Origin: Photobacterium frigidiphilum
GTDB taxonomy: Bacteria; Pseudomonadota; Gammaproteobacteria; Enterobacterales; Vibrionaceae
NCBI RefSeq assembly: GCF_003025615.1
Contig: NZ_PYMJ01000048.1
Span: forward strand, 1-34,432
Reading direction: 5' to 3'
DNA length: 34,432 bases
The notes under the pieces are model-generated. The model was not told the origin of the DNA, searched no databases, and saw only the letters and a list, made by a program, of their open reading frames with translations. Shown here piece after piece: positions 7,976 to 16,183 of the stretch. A program made the translations under genes and the position numbers. Each line of letters starts with the position of its first letter. Positions within the stretch are counted from its first letter, which is position 1.

Positions 7976-10971
7976 GTATCAATATAGCCAGAAGACTGGT
8001 TTAGAGGTCTCAGTTCTCCTTTCATTACTTGTTCCGCCAAAGTGAAAGAATAATGCCCCAACACATTGATATGACCATACCCAAGGGGAGATAACCTTGC
8101 TTTATCTTCTTCTTTTATCTCAATTGAATGTTGTAAGTGATCCAATGCGGATTGCATGTAAATGGTATTCCACAAAATAACGGCATTGGTTACTAAGCCT
8201 AGTGCGCCTAGTTGATCTTCCTGTCCTTCACGATATCGCTTACGGATTTCTCCGCGTTGACCATGGCAAATAACACGAGCAACAGAGTGCCGTCCCTCGC
8301 CACGATTAAGTTGCGTTAATATTCGTCGACGGTAGTCTTCATCGTCGATGTAATTAAGCAAATAAATGGTCTTATTGATCCGTCCTACCTCAATGATTGC
8401 TTGAGCTAAACTGGAAGGTCTATCACTTTTTAGTAGCGAACGAATGAGTTCTGAAGCTTGTACTGTGCCTAATTTTAATGATCCCGCGATCCTCATCATA
8501 TCATCCCAATGTTGATGGATTTTTTGTGGGTTCAAAACACCACGGGCTAAATCATTGAGAGCGCCATAATCCGCTTCTTTATCAATTCGCCAGAAAACGG
8601 ATTCACCGGCATCGGCCAAACGAGGAGAAAATTGATAGCCCAACAACCAGAACAAACCGAACACTATGTCGCTGGTTCCTGTCGTGTCGGTCATGATTTC
8701 TGTTGGGTTTAAGCCTGTTTGCTGCTCCAGAAGTCCTTCTAAAACAAACATAGAGTCTCTTAACGTTCCAGGAATGACGATGCCATGAAACCCTGAAAAT
8801 TGATCAGAAATAAAGTTATACCAGGTGATACCTCTGCTGGAACCGAAATATTTTTTGTTCGGCCCCGCATTAACGGTTCTAACTGGTGTGACGAAGCGCA
8901 TACCGTCAGCGGAAGCCACGTCTCCACCGCCCCATTTTTTTGCCAGAGGAAGTGTTGCCTGATGGTTAACTAAACGAGCATTTGATTTAACCAATGTTTC
9001 CGCTCGAACATAGTTTTGTTTAACCCAACTTAAACGATGACGAGTCAATGCGGGAATATGAGACTTAATTAATGGATCCAACCCAATATTACAGGCTTCA
9101 GCAATAAGAACGGCACAAACGCTAGTCGTTAAATCATCTGCTCGCGCATTGGATTCGCTTACATGAGTAAATTCATCAAGAAAGCCAGTAAGTGCATGTA
9201 TTTCCAATAGTAATTCAGTCAGGTCAACATTCGGCAATAAATGTGAAACTTGATTACTAAGTAGGGTAAGACTGGCCGGTTCATCAAGCTTGTCTAGATT
9301 GGTGATGGTTAAGGTTGGGTGTTTACCGGAATGATCGAGTCTGACCGCGTCATTATCGTCAAAATGAGCGGCAACTTGTTTATAAGCAGCATCCAGTTGA
9401 CGTGTTAAAGCAATAATAGCGTCATTGGCTTGAACTGGGTGGCCTAATGAGCGACAAACCTGAATTCGGTTTGCTTGCCATTCGGCTCCCTGCAACAATT
9501 TAGACCGAGGATCCCCCCAACGGTCACTATTTTCGATAAAGACATCTCGCCTTCGTAAACTGTCCTGTAATTTATCAAGAAAGCATAGCGTGTAACCGCG
9601 CTTTGTTACCTTACCTTCTTTGTCATAAACTAATCGTTTCCAGGGGGAAGTAATGATTTCTAGCGGTGGATTATCTAATGTTTGCTTACGTGAATTATCA
9701 AGCTCCGCAAGATAATTGAACGCTTCAAGTGTAATTTCTCCGGCAGGAGCCGCTTTAATAACAATGTCCTTAAGGAGTCTTGGTAAAAATCGTCTAACTT
9801 TTCCATATTGTTCGACCATCTCATCATGAAAATTGTCACTAGACGGACGGGCGATTGCATTGATCGTTGCAATTGATTGCGCCAATTTATCTTTCGGACA
9901 TTTGTTATAAATAGCGTCTCTTAACTGACTATCATCGGTATTTTCATTCAAGATCAACGCACAAATTGCAGCTAACGCCAGTGCAGATTTATCTAAGTCT
10001 TTCAGTGTCCTTAATCGTTTTTTCTGACCAAGCTTTTTGGCTTCTCCAGCTATTCCTGTAATAAGCAAGTCGAGAATATCTAACGCATCATCAAGAGCCA
10101 TCACTTCAAAAGCTTTCACAAAAGCCACCAAAATAGCGATTCGTTTTTCATCTGGCATTCTGGCTATTTTATGCATTGATATGACACCGGCATGACGAGC
10201 TAAATTTTTTAGCCTTACTGGCGGTATATGAGATAAATTAATGTTGTTTAAATCGAAGTTTTTTAGCTCAATATAGCGTTCTAATGCGGTAATAAATGCC
10301 GGACTGCTGATTGTTACCGGCCCTTTGCGGTAGTAATCAAAACGGGAAGCCCGTTGACCTTCTGGCACCTGAAGTAATGCCTCTAATTTTTCTTTTTGTT
10401 CTTCGGTTGGTAGTGATGCCAGCCGCTTCCACAAGCGATTAACTGCTCTTTCTCTGATCTCTGAAATCAATCGAGATAAAGTAGAAACACCCGGTAAAAG
10501 TACTTTATGATGAATCAGCCATGCCGTAGCAAAATCGAACATTAGGCTAGGACGTTCATTACTGATCCAGGCACGTGAGTACAGTAAGCGTGTTAACCGA
10601 AATCGCCAATGAGCATTATTAAATTCGTGATAACCGTAAAAGCTTTGTATCTCAGTACTATGGCTATAACGAGTCACCTTACGACTCATATATTGTTCTA
10701 AATTGTCAGTCCCTGTATCAACTTGTTGTGCGATAAAATTGAGTACATTGATTGGTACGTCTGTTGGGTCAGGTAAAAAAGTACCAAGAAACCTTACTGT
10801 CGTTAATTGCAAAGCGAACCCTAACCGATTGTAATCACCGCGCCGTTTATTAATAAGCGCTAGCGCGGTATCGTCGAGATGAAAGTAGCGAGCCAACTGC
10901 GTGTCGTTAGGTTCACCAGTAAAACAACCATACTGATTTTTTTGTTCTTCGCTCAGAAATTCAATCGGCAT
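7969..10971 (-). CDS. tnpA: Tn3-family transposase TnpA
   Basis: At 1000 aa this is a full-length Tn3-family replicative transposase, which binds the 38-40 bp ends and makes cointegrates. The start MPIEFLSEEQKNQYG and the segments YNRLGFALQLTTVRFLGTF and ADGMRFVTPVRTVNAGPN are characteristic of the family. The catalytic acidic triad can be placed at the Asp of ASADGMRF, the Asp of IMTDTTGTSD and the Glu in RGEIRKRYREGQEDQ, followed by LGLVTNAVILWNT. The frame is uninterrupted, so the enzyme may be active. It is transcribed toward the left end. About 330 bases of non-coding DNA separate it from merD on the same strand; its own promoter should lie there. Confidence 0.97.
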   Translation of the reverse strand: MPIEFLSEEQKNQYGCFTGEPNDTQLARYFHLDDTALALINKRRGDYNRLGFALQLTTVRFLGTFLPDPTDVPINVLNFIAQQVDTGTDNLEQYMSRKVTRYSHSTEIQSFYGYHEFNNAHWRFRLTRLLYSRAWISNERPSLMFDFATAWLIHHKVLLPGVSTLSRLISEIRERAVNRLWKRLASLPTEEQKEKLEALLQVPEGQRASRFDYYRKGPVTISSPAFITALERYIELKNFDLNNINLSHIPPVRLKNLARHAGVISMHKIARMPDEKRIAILVAFVKAFEVMALDDALDILDLLITGIAGEAKKLGQKKRLRTLKDLDKSALALAAICALILNENTDDSQLRDAIYNKCPKDKLAQSIATINAIARPSSDNFHDEMVEQYGKVRRFLPRLLKDIVIKAAPAGEITLEAFNYLAELDNSRKQTLDNPPLEIITSPWKRLVYDKEGKVTKRGYTLCFLDKLQDSLRRRDVFIENSDRWGDPRSKLLQGAEWQANRIQVCRSLGHPVQANDAIIALTRQLDAAYKQVAAHFDDNDAVRLDHSGKHPTLTITNLDKLDEPASLTLLSNQVSHLLPNVDLTELLLEIHALTGFLDEFTHVSESNARADDLTTSVCAVLIAEACNIGLDPLIKSHIPALTRHRLSWVKQNYVRAETLVKSNARLVNHQATLPLAKKWGGGDVASADGMRFVTPVRTVNAGPNKKYFGSSRGITWYNFISDQFSGFHGIVIPGTLRDSMFVLEGLLEQQTGLNPTEIMTDTTGTSDIVFGLFWLLGYQFSPRLADAGESVFWRIDKEADYGALNDLARGVLNPQKIHQHWDDMMRIAGSLKLGTVQASELIRSLLKSDRPSSLAQAIIEVGRINKTIYLLNYIDDEDYRRRILTQLNRGEGRHSVARVICHGQRGEIRKRYREGQEDQLGALGLVTNAVILWNTIYMQSALDHLQHSIEIKEEDKARLSPLGYGHINVLGHYSFTLAEQVMKGELRPLNQSSGYIDTP

Positions 10972-11299
10972 GCTAATCCTTTAGCTTCACAATGTTTAAA
11001 TTGGTTATAGCTTGATCTTAAGTGGAGGTTACGTAGTATTTCAATCATCGAGGTGCAAGCGAGGCAACATACTTTTTATTCAGAACACCAAACACGACTA
11101 ATGATTGCTTATCATAACCTGTGGCTGTTTATCTGACTGCGCGTTCCCCGCAATAAATAAGAGATAATCGGGGAGCAGCGGAAGCGTACAAGGGGAGAAA
11201 AAAGGCACCAATCCGCCAGAGAATGCGCTTATACTTGCGATTCCTGCTGTATTATTACACCTGTCGTTGAGGTTGAGGAAGGGTATGTACCCCCTTTCT
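10972..11299. other. Intergenic region between merD and tnpA
   Basis: No gene is visible. Near the middle is a short hairpin with arms TCCCCG and CGGGGA (11155-11174) lacking a T run; it could weakly end mer transcription. The stretch beside tnpA should hold the tnpA promoter, which I cannot place with confidence. Confidence 0.4.
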
Positions 11300-11677
11300 C
11301 TAAATATGCTCCAGAAGTTGGGACAACTGGGTGAGCTGCTGATGGTTCTGTGCTATCTGCGCATCGATAAGCACCTTTTCACGATTGATTTTCCGACGGT
11401 CTTGGGGATCAAGCGCAGCTAACAGTGGTTTGATATCTTGTAACCTTAAGCCTGCGACCATCGCTGTCCTAATCAATATTAAGCGGTTAAGGGCGGGTTC
11501 ATCAAACAACCAATAGCCACCTTGTGTTCTTGAACAGGCCACAATTAATCCTTCGGCCATGTAGTTTCTCACGGTATGAATCGAGGCATCAGCCGCTTTC
11601 GCGAGGGTTGAAATCGTCATTGGGTAACGACCTTCAACAGACGTTGCCAGGGGAAGCTTGATCATAGAAATTGTCAT
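11300..11677 (-). CDS. merD: MerD-like MerR-family co-regulator
   Basis: A 125-aa protein with an N-terminal MerR-type winged helix (TISTLAKAADASIHTVRNY...AEGLI, then QGGYWLFDEPALNRL) followed by a helical region. It is the last gene of the mer operon, exactly where merD sits in Tn21-type operons, and it has the MerD landmarks VRNY and GGYWLFD rather than the three mercury-binding cysteines of MerR. MerD binds the mer operator and helps shut the operon off after mercury is gone. I chose the ATG at 11677, which has GAGGG at good spacing; an internal ATG at 11620 would give 106 aa and a start closer to known MerD proteins. It begins 38 bases after merA. Confidence 0.8.
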   Translation of the reverse strand: MTISMIKLPLATSVEGRYPMTISTLAKAADASIHTVRNYMAEGLIVACSRTQGGYWLFDEPALNRLILIRTAMVAGLRLQDIKPLLAALDPQDRRKINREKVLIDAQIAQNHQQLTQLSQLLEHI

Positions 11678-11715
11678 ATTCAACCCTCGTTTGACATCAA
11701 TACACTATTTGTTCG

Positions 11716-13216
11716 CTAACCCGCACAACAAGAGAGTTCTTTTACATCTTTGCTAAAGGTCTGGGCACACAGTTTTAACCCTTCAACCATGGTGAGATAA
11801 GGGAACAGCTGTTCAGCTAGCTCCTTCACTGTCATGTTATTGCGAATAGCCAGCGCGGCGCTCTGGATGATCTCTCCCCCTTCATGGGCGAGAAGCTGAA
11901 CACCAATTAATCGTTCTGTGTCGGTATCTATCACTAACTTGATAAAGCCGTCGGTTTCAAAGTTCGCTAATGCCCTCGGGACATTTTCCATCTCTAGAAC
12001 ACGAGAATCGGTATTTATCCCTTGCGCTTTGGCTTGCTCTTCGGTCAATCCAACGGTAGCCACCTGGGGATCGGTAAAGATCACGGCAGGCATGGTAGAT
12101 AGATCCAGTTTGGCATTCCCGCCGGTCATATTGATCCCGGCACGGCTGCCAGCCGCCGCAGCGACATAGACGAATTGCGGCATGTTAGAGCAATCACCGG
12201 CGGCATAAATGCCAGCAATGCTGGTTTCCATGCGGTCATTGACCATAATCTCACCTTGTTTATTTATGTCCACGCCGATCGCTTCAAGATTAAGTTTGGT
12301 CGTGTTGGCATGGCGTCCAGTGCTAATCAACAATCGGTCGCAGCTTAAGGTGCCAGCATTGGTTTCGAGGAAGAATCGTTGACCATCGTACGAGGCATTT
12401 GCTGCTTGGGTATGATTGAGAACTTGTATGCCTTCTTTTTCAAAGCATTCGGTTAGCTTTTCACCCAGCAAAGGATCTTCCCGATAAAGCAACGTGTGGC
12501 GTGCCAAGATCGTCACCTCACTGCCTAAACGGCGATAGGCTTGGGCGATTTCCAGTGCTACGACTGATGAGCCGATGACAATCAAATGCTCAGGCGTTTG
12601 CTCGGCAAACAACGCCTCGGTGGATGTCCAATAAGGCGTATCTGCGAGACCTTCAATGGGGGGAATGGTTGATGTTGAACCAGCCGCAATCAAAATCTTG
12701 TCAGCATAGAGCTCTTGCTCTGAGCCGTCAGCCTTATTGATGAGGATCGTATTCGCGTCTTTAAGTCGTGCATACCCCTTTACTAGACTTAAGGCGGGGT
12801 TGTTATCTAAAATATTTTGGTACTTAGCGGCCCTTAATTCGTCAACCCGGGACGTTTGTTGTTTTGCCAACAAGGAGCGACTTAGTAATGGAGTCTGGTT
12901 TTCTAGACCGGCAAACGGATTGTTGCGTTGCTGCTGGGCAAGCTGTGCAGCACGGATCAGGATTTTTGATGGCACACACCCTACGTTGACGCAGCAGCCG
13001 CCAATGACTTCACCGGCTTCTATAATTGTTACTCGGGCACCGCCTTCCGCGGCTTTAATTGCGCAGGCAAAAGCAGCCGAGCCACTGCCAATAATGGCAA
13101 CGTGAAAGTCATCGCTACCATTACGCTTAGCCTTATCATCACTGCAACAGGATGATGTTGATTGATTGATTGACTGTCACACCTTCACCTTTAATGGCAG
13201 ATTGATCATTATTCAT
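11716..13216 (-). pseudogene. merA: Mercuric reductase MerA with an N-terminal frameshift
   Basis: MerA is the cytoplasmic flavoprotein that reduces Hg(II) to Hg(0) with NADPH. Translation from the ATG at 13216, which overlaps the merF stop, gives 25 codons and stops at 13141-13139. The rest of the enzyme is in another frame: FAD-binding GSGSAAFACAI, the redox-active pair in CCVNVGCVPSK, the NAD-binding IGSSVVALEIAQAYRRLGS, the AGDCSNMPQFVYVAAAAG segment, and the C-terminal mercury-binding LSCCAG. The shift lies in a (TTGA)4 tract at 13158-13173; with three copies the two frames join perfectly. There is no ATG, GTG or TTG between the upstream in-frame stop (13179) and the GTG at 12975, which already lies past the active-site cysteines. 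No N-terminal heavy-metal domain is present. Either the gene is dead, or it switches by slippage, or the base count is a sequencing error. Confidence 0.88.
13158..13173 (+). repeat. (TTGA)4 tetranucleotide tract within the merA start region
   Basis: Four perfect TTGA units (TCAA on the coding strand). Three or six units would leave merA in frame; four do not. Tetranucleotide tracts near a start codon are a known substrate for slipped-strand phase variation, though this one is short. Confidence 0.85.
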
Positions 13217-13470
13217 TTATTTGTTCCATTCTGTTGGTTAGGAGAACAACAATCAGGCTGTTGTTGATCCTCTCTATTTCGATATAAGGCGTAAGCGGTC
13301 AGGCCAATAAAAAAAGCCAGCGCAGGAAGCAGCGCATAGTCTAGATAACCCAGCCATCCAGACAGACCAACCACGCCGAGTAATATAACTAATGCAGGGG
13401 TAAAACAGCACAATGCAGCAATAACTGTTCCGGCTATACCTACCCCCAGTAACTTGTGTTGTCTATTCAT
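13213..13470 (-). CDS. merF: Mercuric ion transport protein MerF
   Basis: An 85-aa inner-membrane protein with two membrane segments. The first contains the vicinal cysteines of ALCCFTPALVILLGVVGLSG, and the second is ALLPALAFFIGLTAYALY; a second cysteine pair (PDCCSP) follows in the C-terminal tail. This is the MerF pattern: the first pair takes Hg(II) in the membrane and the second passes it on to MerA. The stop codon TGA overlaps the merA ATG (AATGA), giving translational coupling. It starts six bases after merP. Confidence 0.95.
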   Translation of the reverse strand: MNRQHKLLGVGIAGTVIAALCCFTPALVILLGVVGLSGWLGYLDYALLPALAFFIGLTAYALYRNREDQQQPDCCSPNQQNGTNK

Positions 13471-13476
13471 GGCTAT

Positions 13477-13755
13477 CTACTCTTTCACGTATGAGGGATA
13501 ACCGGCGTTCGTGGTGGCGTCGATTAGGGCCTTAGTATTGGTTATCTCGTCGTCATAGCTTACTTGGGCCTGCTGCTCCTCGAACATGACCTCAACGTCT
13601 GTGACGCCATTCACTTTCTCCAGTGACTTGGTCACCGTAATCGGGCAAACAGGGCAATTCATGGTTGGTACTTCTAGGGTGACTGTCTGCGGCTTGGCTA
13701 TCACGCCAAATGTCGCCAGGAACAATCCTGTTATAAGTAAAAGCTTATTCATCAT
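13477..13755 (-). CDS. merP: Periplasmic mercury-binding protein MerP
   Basis: A 92-aa protein with a signal peptide (KLLLITGLFLATFGVIAKP) and a single heavy-metal-associated domain. The metal site is TMNCPVCPITV, with the two cysteines that bind Hg(II) in the periplasm before passing it to MerT or MerF. The family motif is usually GMTCxxC; here it is TMNCPVC, as in many marine mer operons. The start could be ATG at 13755 or 13752; both follow AGGTGA closely, and a GTG at 13761 is less likely. It lies 21 bases after merT. Confidence 0.94.
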   Translation of the reverse strand: MMNKLLLITGLFLATFGVIAKPQTVTLEVPTMNCPVCPITVTKSLEKVNGVTDVEVMFEEQQAQVSYDDEITNTKALIDATTNAGYPSYVKE

Positions 13756-13776
13756 ATTCACCTATTCCTTTCATTT

Positions 13777-14124
13777 TTAGGCAATCCATAACACCCAGTA
13801 ATTACTGGTCACTAAAATAAGAGCAACCACGGCAGCCAGCCAAAACATTATTTTGCGGCGATTTTGTACCTGTGGCACGGCACAGGCAGTCCCTGGCTGG
13901 CATTCCGCTTGAGGACGATAGAGCTTCCAGCCAGCCCAGCCAAACAAGGCAATGACAGCCAGAATAAAAAAGGGGCGATAAGGTTCAAACAGGGTTAGGT
14001 TTCCGACCCAAGAGCCGCTGATGCCGAGCAGTAGCAACACCAAAGGGCCAGCACAGCATAGACCCGCGCCGATAGCGGCTACCACGCCTCCGATAAGGGG
14101 AACGTTAGTTGTCTTATTTTCCAT
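13777..14124 (-). CDS. merT: Mercuric transport protein MerT
   Basis: A 115-aa inner-membrane protein with three membrane segments. The first carries the paired cysteines in AIGAGLCCAGPLVLLLLG that accept Hg(II) from MerP; the cytoplasmic loop carries another pair (AECQPGTACAVP). Length and topology match MerT. It is the first gene behind the mer promoter, with GGAG seven bases before the ATG. It is probably co-transcribed with merP, merF, merA and merD. Confidence 0.95.
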   Translation of the reverse strand: MENKTTNVPLIGGVVAAIGAGLCCAGPLVLLLLGISGSWVGNLTLFEPYRPFFILAVIALFGWAGWKLYRPQAECQPGTACAVPQVQNRRKIMFWLAAVVALILVTSNYWVLWIA

Positions 14125-14158
14125 GACTTACTCCATCTCTTCTCTATCAGTAAAGTAA

Positions 14159-14189
14159 GCCTAAGCTCCGTACCTTGATACGGAGTCAA
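14159..14189 (-). promoter_or_regulatory. mer promoter with MerR operator (19-bp spacer)
   Basis: On the minus strand, TTGACT (14189-14184) and TTAGGC (14164-14159) are separated by exactly 19 bases, the over-long spacer typical of MerR-activated promoters. Between them lies the operator CTCCGTATCAAGGTACGGAG (14185-14166), with seven-base arms. MerR bound here represses without mercury and untwists the DNA to activate with it. The site sits between merR and merT, so merR is not driven by it. Confidence 0.92.
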
Positions 14190-14191
14190 GT

Positions 14192-14584
14192 TTATTTTCT
14201 ATCGTTGGGAAGGAGTGTTTCGACGATGGGGCAAGATGATTCTGAGGGATTACACTTGCATTGCGTTACTAGGTTATCCAGTACGCTTTCAAGGCGGTTC
14301 AGATCGGCAATCTTAGCTCTGACACTGGCCAGCTTATGCTCCGCTATTTCTTGTACTGACAGACAGTGCCCTTCTCCCAGTAACAGCAGATTGGCAATTT
14401 CCTCCAGTGTAAAGCCAAGCTCTTGGGCCCGCTTGATAAACTGAATCCGCTCAAGGGGTATCTTGGAATATTCCCGGTACCCTTGTTCAGGTTTTAACGG
14501 CTGGGTGATCAACCCTCGGCGCTCGTAATAGCGAATGGTCTCAACATTGACGTTAGCTGCTTTCGCCAAATCACTAATTTTCAT
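14192..14584 (-). CDS. merR: Mercury-responsive regulator MerR
   Basis: A 130-aa MerR with the winged helix (ISDLAKAANVNVETIRYYERRGLI), a long dimerisation helix and the three mercury-ligand cysteines (GHC near residue 79, CKC and SSC near the end). The gene lies upstream of merT on the same strand, not divergent from it as in Tn21 or Tn501. This co-directional layout is known from marine Pseudoalteromonas mer operons. The operator is downstream of merR, between it and merT, so merR needs its own promoter in 14585-14700. I saw no clear MerR-type site there, only a short palindrome around 14605-14621. Confidence 0.95.
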   Translation of the reverse strand: MKISDLAKAANVNVETIRYYERRGLITQPLKPEQGYREYSKIPLERIQFIKRAQELGFTLEEIANLLLLGEGHCLSVQEIAEHKLASVRAKIADLNRLESVLDNLVTQCKCNPSESSCPIVETLLPNDRK

Positions 14585-14771
14585 TTAACTTCCATTGCAG
14601 TCACTCGAATTTTAGATTCGCGTCGTTAAAATAAAGTTTACCAGTATAAAGTCAGCTGTTGCGCCCAACTATTTTTTGTATACCGGCACTTAATGCAACG
14701 CGGTATTTTTAACAGTATAGGCAAATATAGAGTACATTTATATGCATACAGTTGACATTGGAGGTATAGAT

Positions 14772-14972
14772 ATGGCTATTCGAAAAACGGCACCACAACT
14801 TCTAAAGAGCTTTCAGTGTTCTGTGTGTGGTGACCCTTATAATTATATTTTCATCAATTCATTAACAGTAGCGTTTTGCCCAAACTACTGTTTAGAAAAG
14901 CTTGATGAGGTTGTATTTTCTTTAGATTCGGAAATTGAATGCACTCATATTGAACTTACATGTAAGAGCTGA
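14772..14972 (+). CDS. Small cysteine-containing protein of the transposon, unknown
   Basis: A 66-aa frame with a strong GGAGG site seven bases before its ATG; an in-frame ATG at 14742 has none. The product has CSVCGDPYNY, then FCPNYC and two later cysteines, which suggests a small zinc-ribbon-like or metal-binding fold. It lies between merR and the resolvase, divergent from the mer operon. I do not recognise the family. A role in mercury handling is possible only by position. Confidence 0.5.
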   Translation: MAIRKTAPQLLKSFQCSVCGDPYNYIFINSLTVAFCPNYCLEKLDEVVFSLDSEIECTHIELTCKS

Positions 14973-15058
14973 GTTGTTCTCTCTGGTAATAAGAAGCGGA
15001 TTAACGTTGAACGGGTTTTCTGTACTGACATTCCAAGTGCAAATAGGGTCTACCTTAC

Positions 15059-15155
15059 GCGAACTGTCTGCATTACCGCTCAAAGTGGTTCGCAATATAT
15101 TGACAACAAACCCTTCCCGAACCACTATCAAAAACCATACCTTAAGCGAACCATT
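15059..15155. promoter_or_regulatory. Candidate res site for TnpR
   Basis: Upstream of tnpR there is a 35-bp inverted arrangement with GCGAAC at 15059-15064 and GTTCGC at 15088-15093, followed by two direct copies of CGAACCA (15118 and 15146). Serine resolvases bind three such subsites beside their gene. The spacing is suggestive, not proven. Confidence 0.4.
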
Positions 15156-15165
15156 CAGGAGAAAC

Positions 15166-15774
15166 ATGTTCATCAGAGCCTATATGCGAGCATCAACGGA
15201 TGAACAGGATGCCAATCGCGCAAGAATGGAATTATTGAATTTTACTCAACAAAAAGGTGTACGAATAGCCAGCTACTATGTTGAGAACCAATCAGGTGCG
15301 AAAATAGATAGACCGGAGTTAGTACGTCTGATTGAGGACTCTCACCCTGGGGATGTACTTCTCATAGAAAAGGTAGACAGGTTATCTCGGTTGCCCTACG
15401 AACAGTGGAAGGTGCTCAAGGGCCAATTAATAGATGCTGGTATCCATATTGTGGTTATTGATCAGCCGATGACCCATGGTGTGCTGACAGATTCCGAAGA
15501 AAGTACAATGATTGCTAGGGTACTGACAGAGTTTATGGTTGATCTCGCGGCCGCGATGGCAAGAGATGACTATGAAACCAGAAGAAAGCGGCAGGCTCAG
15601 GGGATCGCCAATGCCAAAACACTGGGTAAATATCAGGGACGAAAGCCCGATCATGATCTGAGACAAAATATCTGTTTGTTAATAAATGAAGGAAAGAGCT
15701 GGTCACAGGTACAGCGCCTCCTGAAATGCAGCCGCTCAACGATTTCGAAAGCAGTTAAACCCAGCACTCCATGA
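15166..15774 (+). CDS. tnpR: Serine resolvase TnpR of the Tn3-family element
   Basis: A 202-aa serine recombinase that resolves cointegrates made by TnpA. The catalytic serine is S10 in YMRASTDEQDANRAR; the segment KVDRLSRLPYEQW and the acidic/arginine EFMVDLAAAMARDDYETRRKRQAQG region are family features, and the C-terminal 45 residues form a helix-turn-helix (SWSQVQRLLKCSRSTISK). I chose the ATG at 15166 because AGGAG lies four bases before it and the family begins here; the same frame stays open back to 14935 but this is the res region. It ends about 170 bases before the right inverted repeat, with AT-rich non-coding DNA between. Confidence 0.93.
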   Translation: MFIRAYMRASTDEQDANRARMELLNFTQQKGVRIASYYVENQSGAKIDRPELVRLIEDSHPGDVLLIEKVDRLSRLPYEQWKVLKGQLIDAGIHIVVIDQPMTHGVLTDSEESTMIARVLTEFMVDLAAAMARDDYETRRKRQAQGIANAKTLGKYQGRKPDHDLRQNICLLINEGKSWSQVQRLLKCSRSTISKAVKPSTP

Positions 15775-15942
15775 TCGGATTATTATTTAGTAAAAACTAA
15801 ATAATTAATTGCATATATTTACTTAAAATCAGTTAGATACGAATCCATAAATATTTCTCTTTCCATGGTATGTTTCGATAAAAATCAGGTCAATATTGGT
15901 AATATGTAATGCCCTGTGGCCTGAGATATTCTGAATCGTATT

Positions 15943-15981
15943 TCCTTAGAGTAACTTTTCGTACCGTTGGACTTCAAACCC
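15943..15981 (-). repeat. Right terminal inverted repeat of the Tn3-family element
   Basis: Exact reverse complement of 7937-7975. The next base outward is C, which would extend the end to GGGG on the minus strand; the left end has A at that position. Confidence 0.92.
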
Positions 15982-16130
15982 CATATAAGAGTGTAGGCGT
16001 GTTTATATTTGCCTATGATCTTTTTGATCAGTGAAGATCATTTGATATGACAGTAAAAGTGACACTGTAACACGCCAAATCAATCACTTTTAGACGTATG
16101 AGATGTGACATGGAGCTGTTGCGTTTAATA

Positions 16131-16167
16131 ATACTGTATATATAATCACTGTGGTTATATACAGTAT
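16131..16167 (+). promoter_or_regulatory. LexA (SOS) operator of dinI
   Basis: CTGT-N8-ACAG occurs at 16149-16164 (CTGTGGTTATATACAG), the LexA box spacing. A larger perfect inverted repeat, ATACTGTATATA (16131-16142) and TATATACAGTAT (16156-16167), surrounds it. The site lies just before the ribosome site of the DinI-like gene, so DNA-damage control is very likely. Confidence 0.85.
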
Positions 16168-16183
16168 TAATTGAAGGTGTTAT

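Larger units (their letters stand above)
7937..15981. mobile_element. Tn3-family mercury-resistance transposon, about 8.0 kb
   Basis: The element is bounded by two 39-bp inverted repeats that match base for base (7937-7975 and 15943-15981), each starting GGGTTTGAAGTCC at the outer end. tnpA (minus) ends inside the left repeat and tnpR (plus) lies at the right end, with merR-T-P-F-A-D and a small unknown gene between. Both transposition genes are thus transcribed outward and are separated by the cargo, unlike Tn21 or Tn501 where they are adjacent. The five bases next to the left end (TCTAA) and right end (CATAT) differ, so no target duplication remains. The left flank is traG; the right flank leads to dinI. 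I infer that deletion or recombination followed insertion. Confidence 0.9.

Noticed and set aside
14935..15165. N-terminal extension of the resolvase frame.
   Set aside because: TnpR starts at 15166 with AGGAG; the extension covers the likely res site and has no family match.
7932..15986. A five-base target duplication of the Tn3 element.
   Set aside because: The flanks TCTAA and CATAT differ, and shifting the border by one base does not help.
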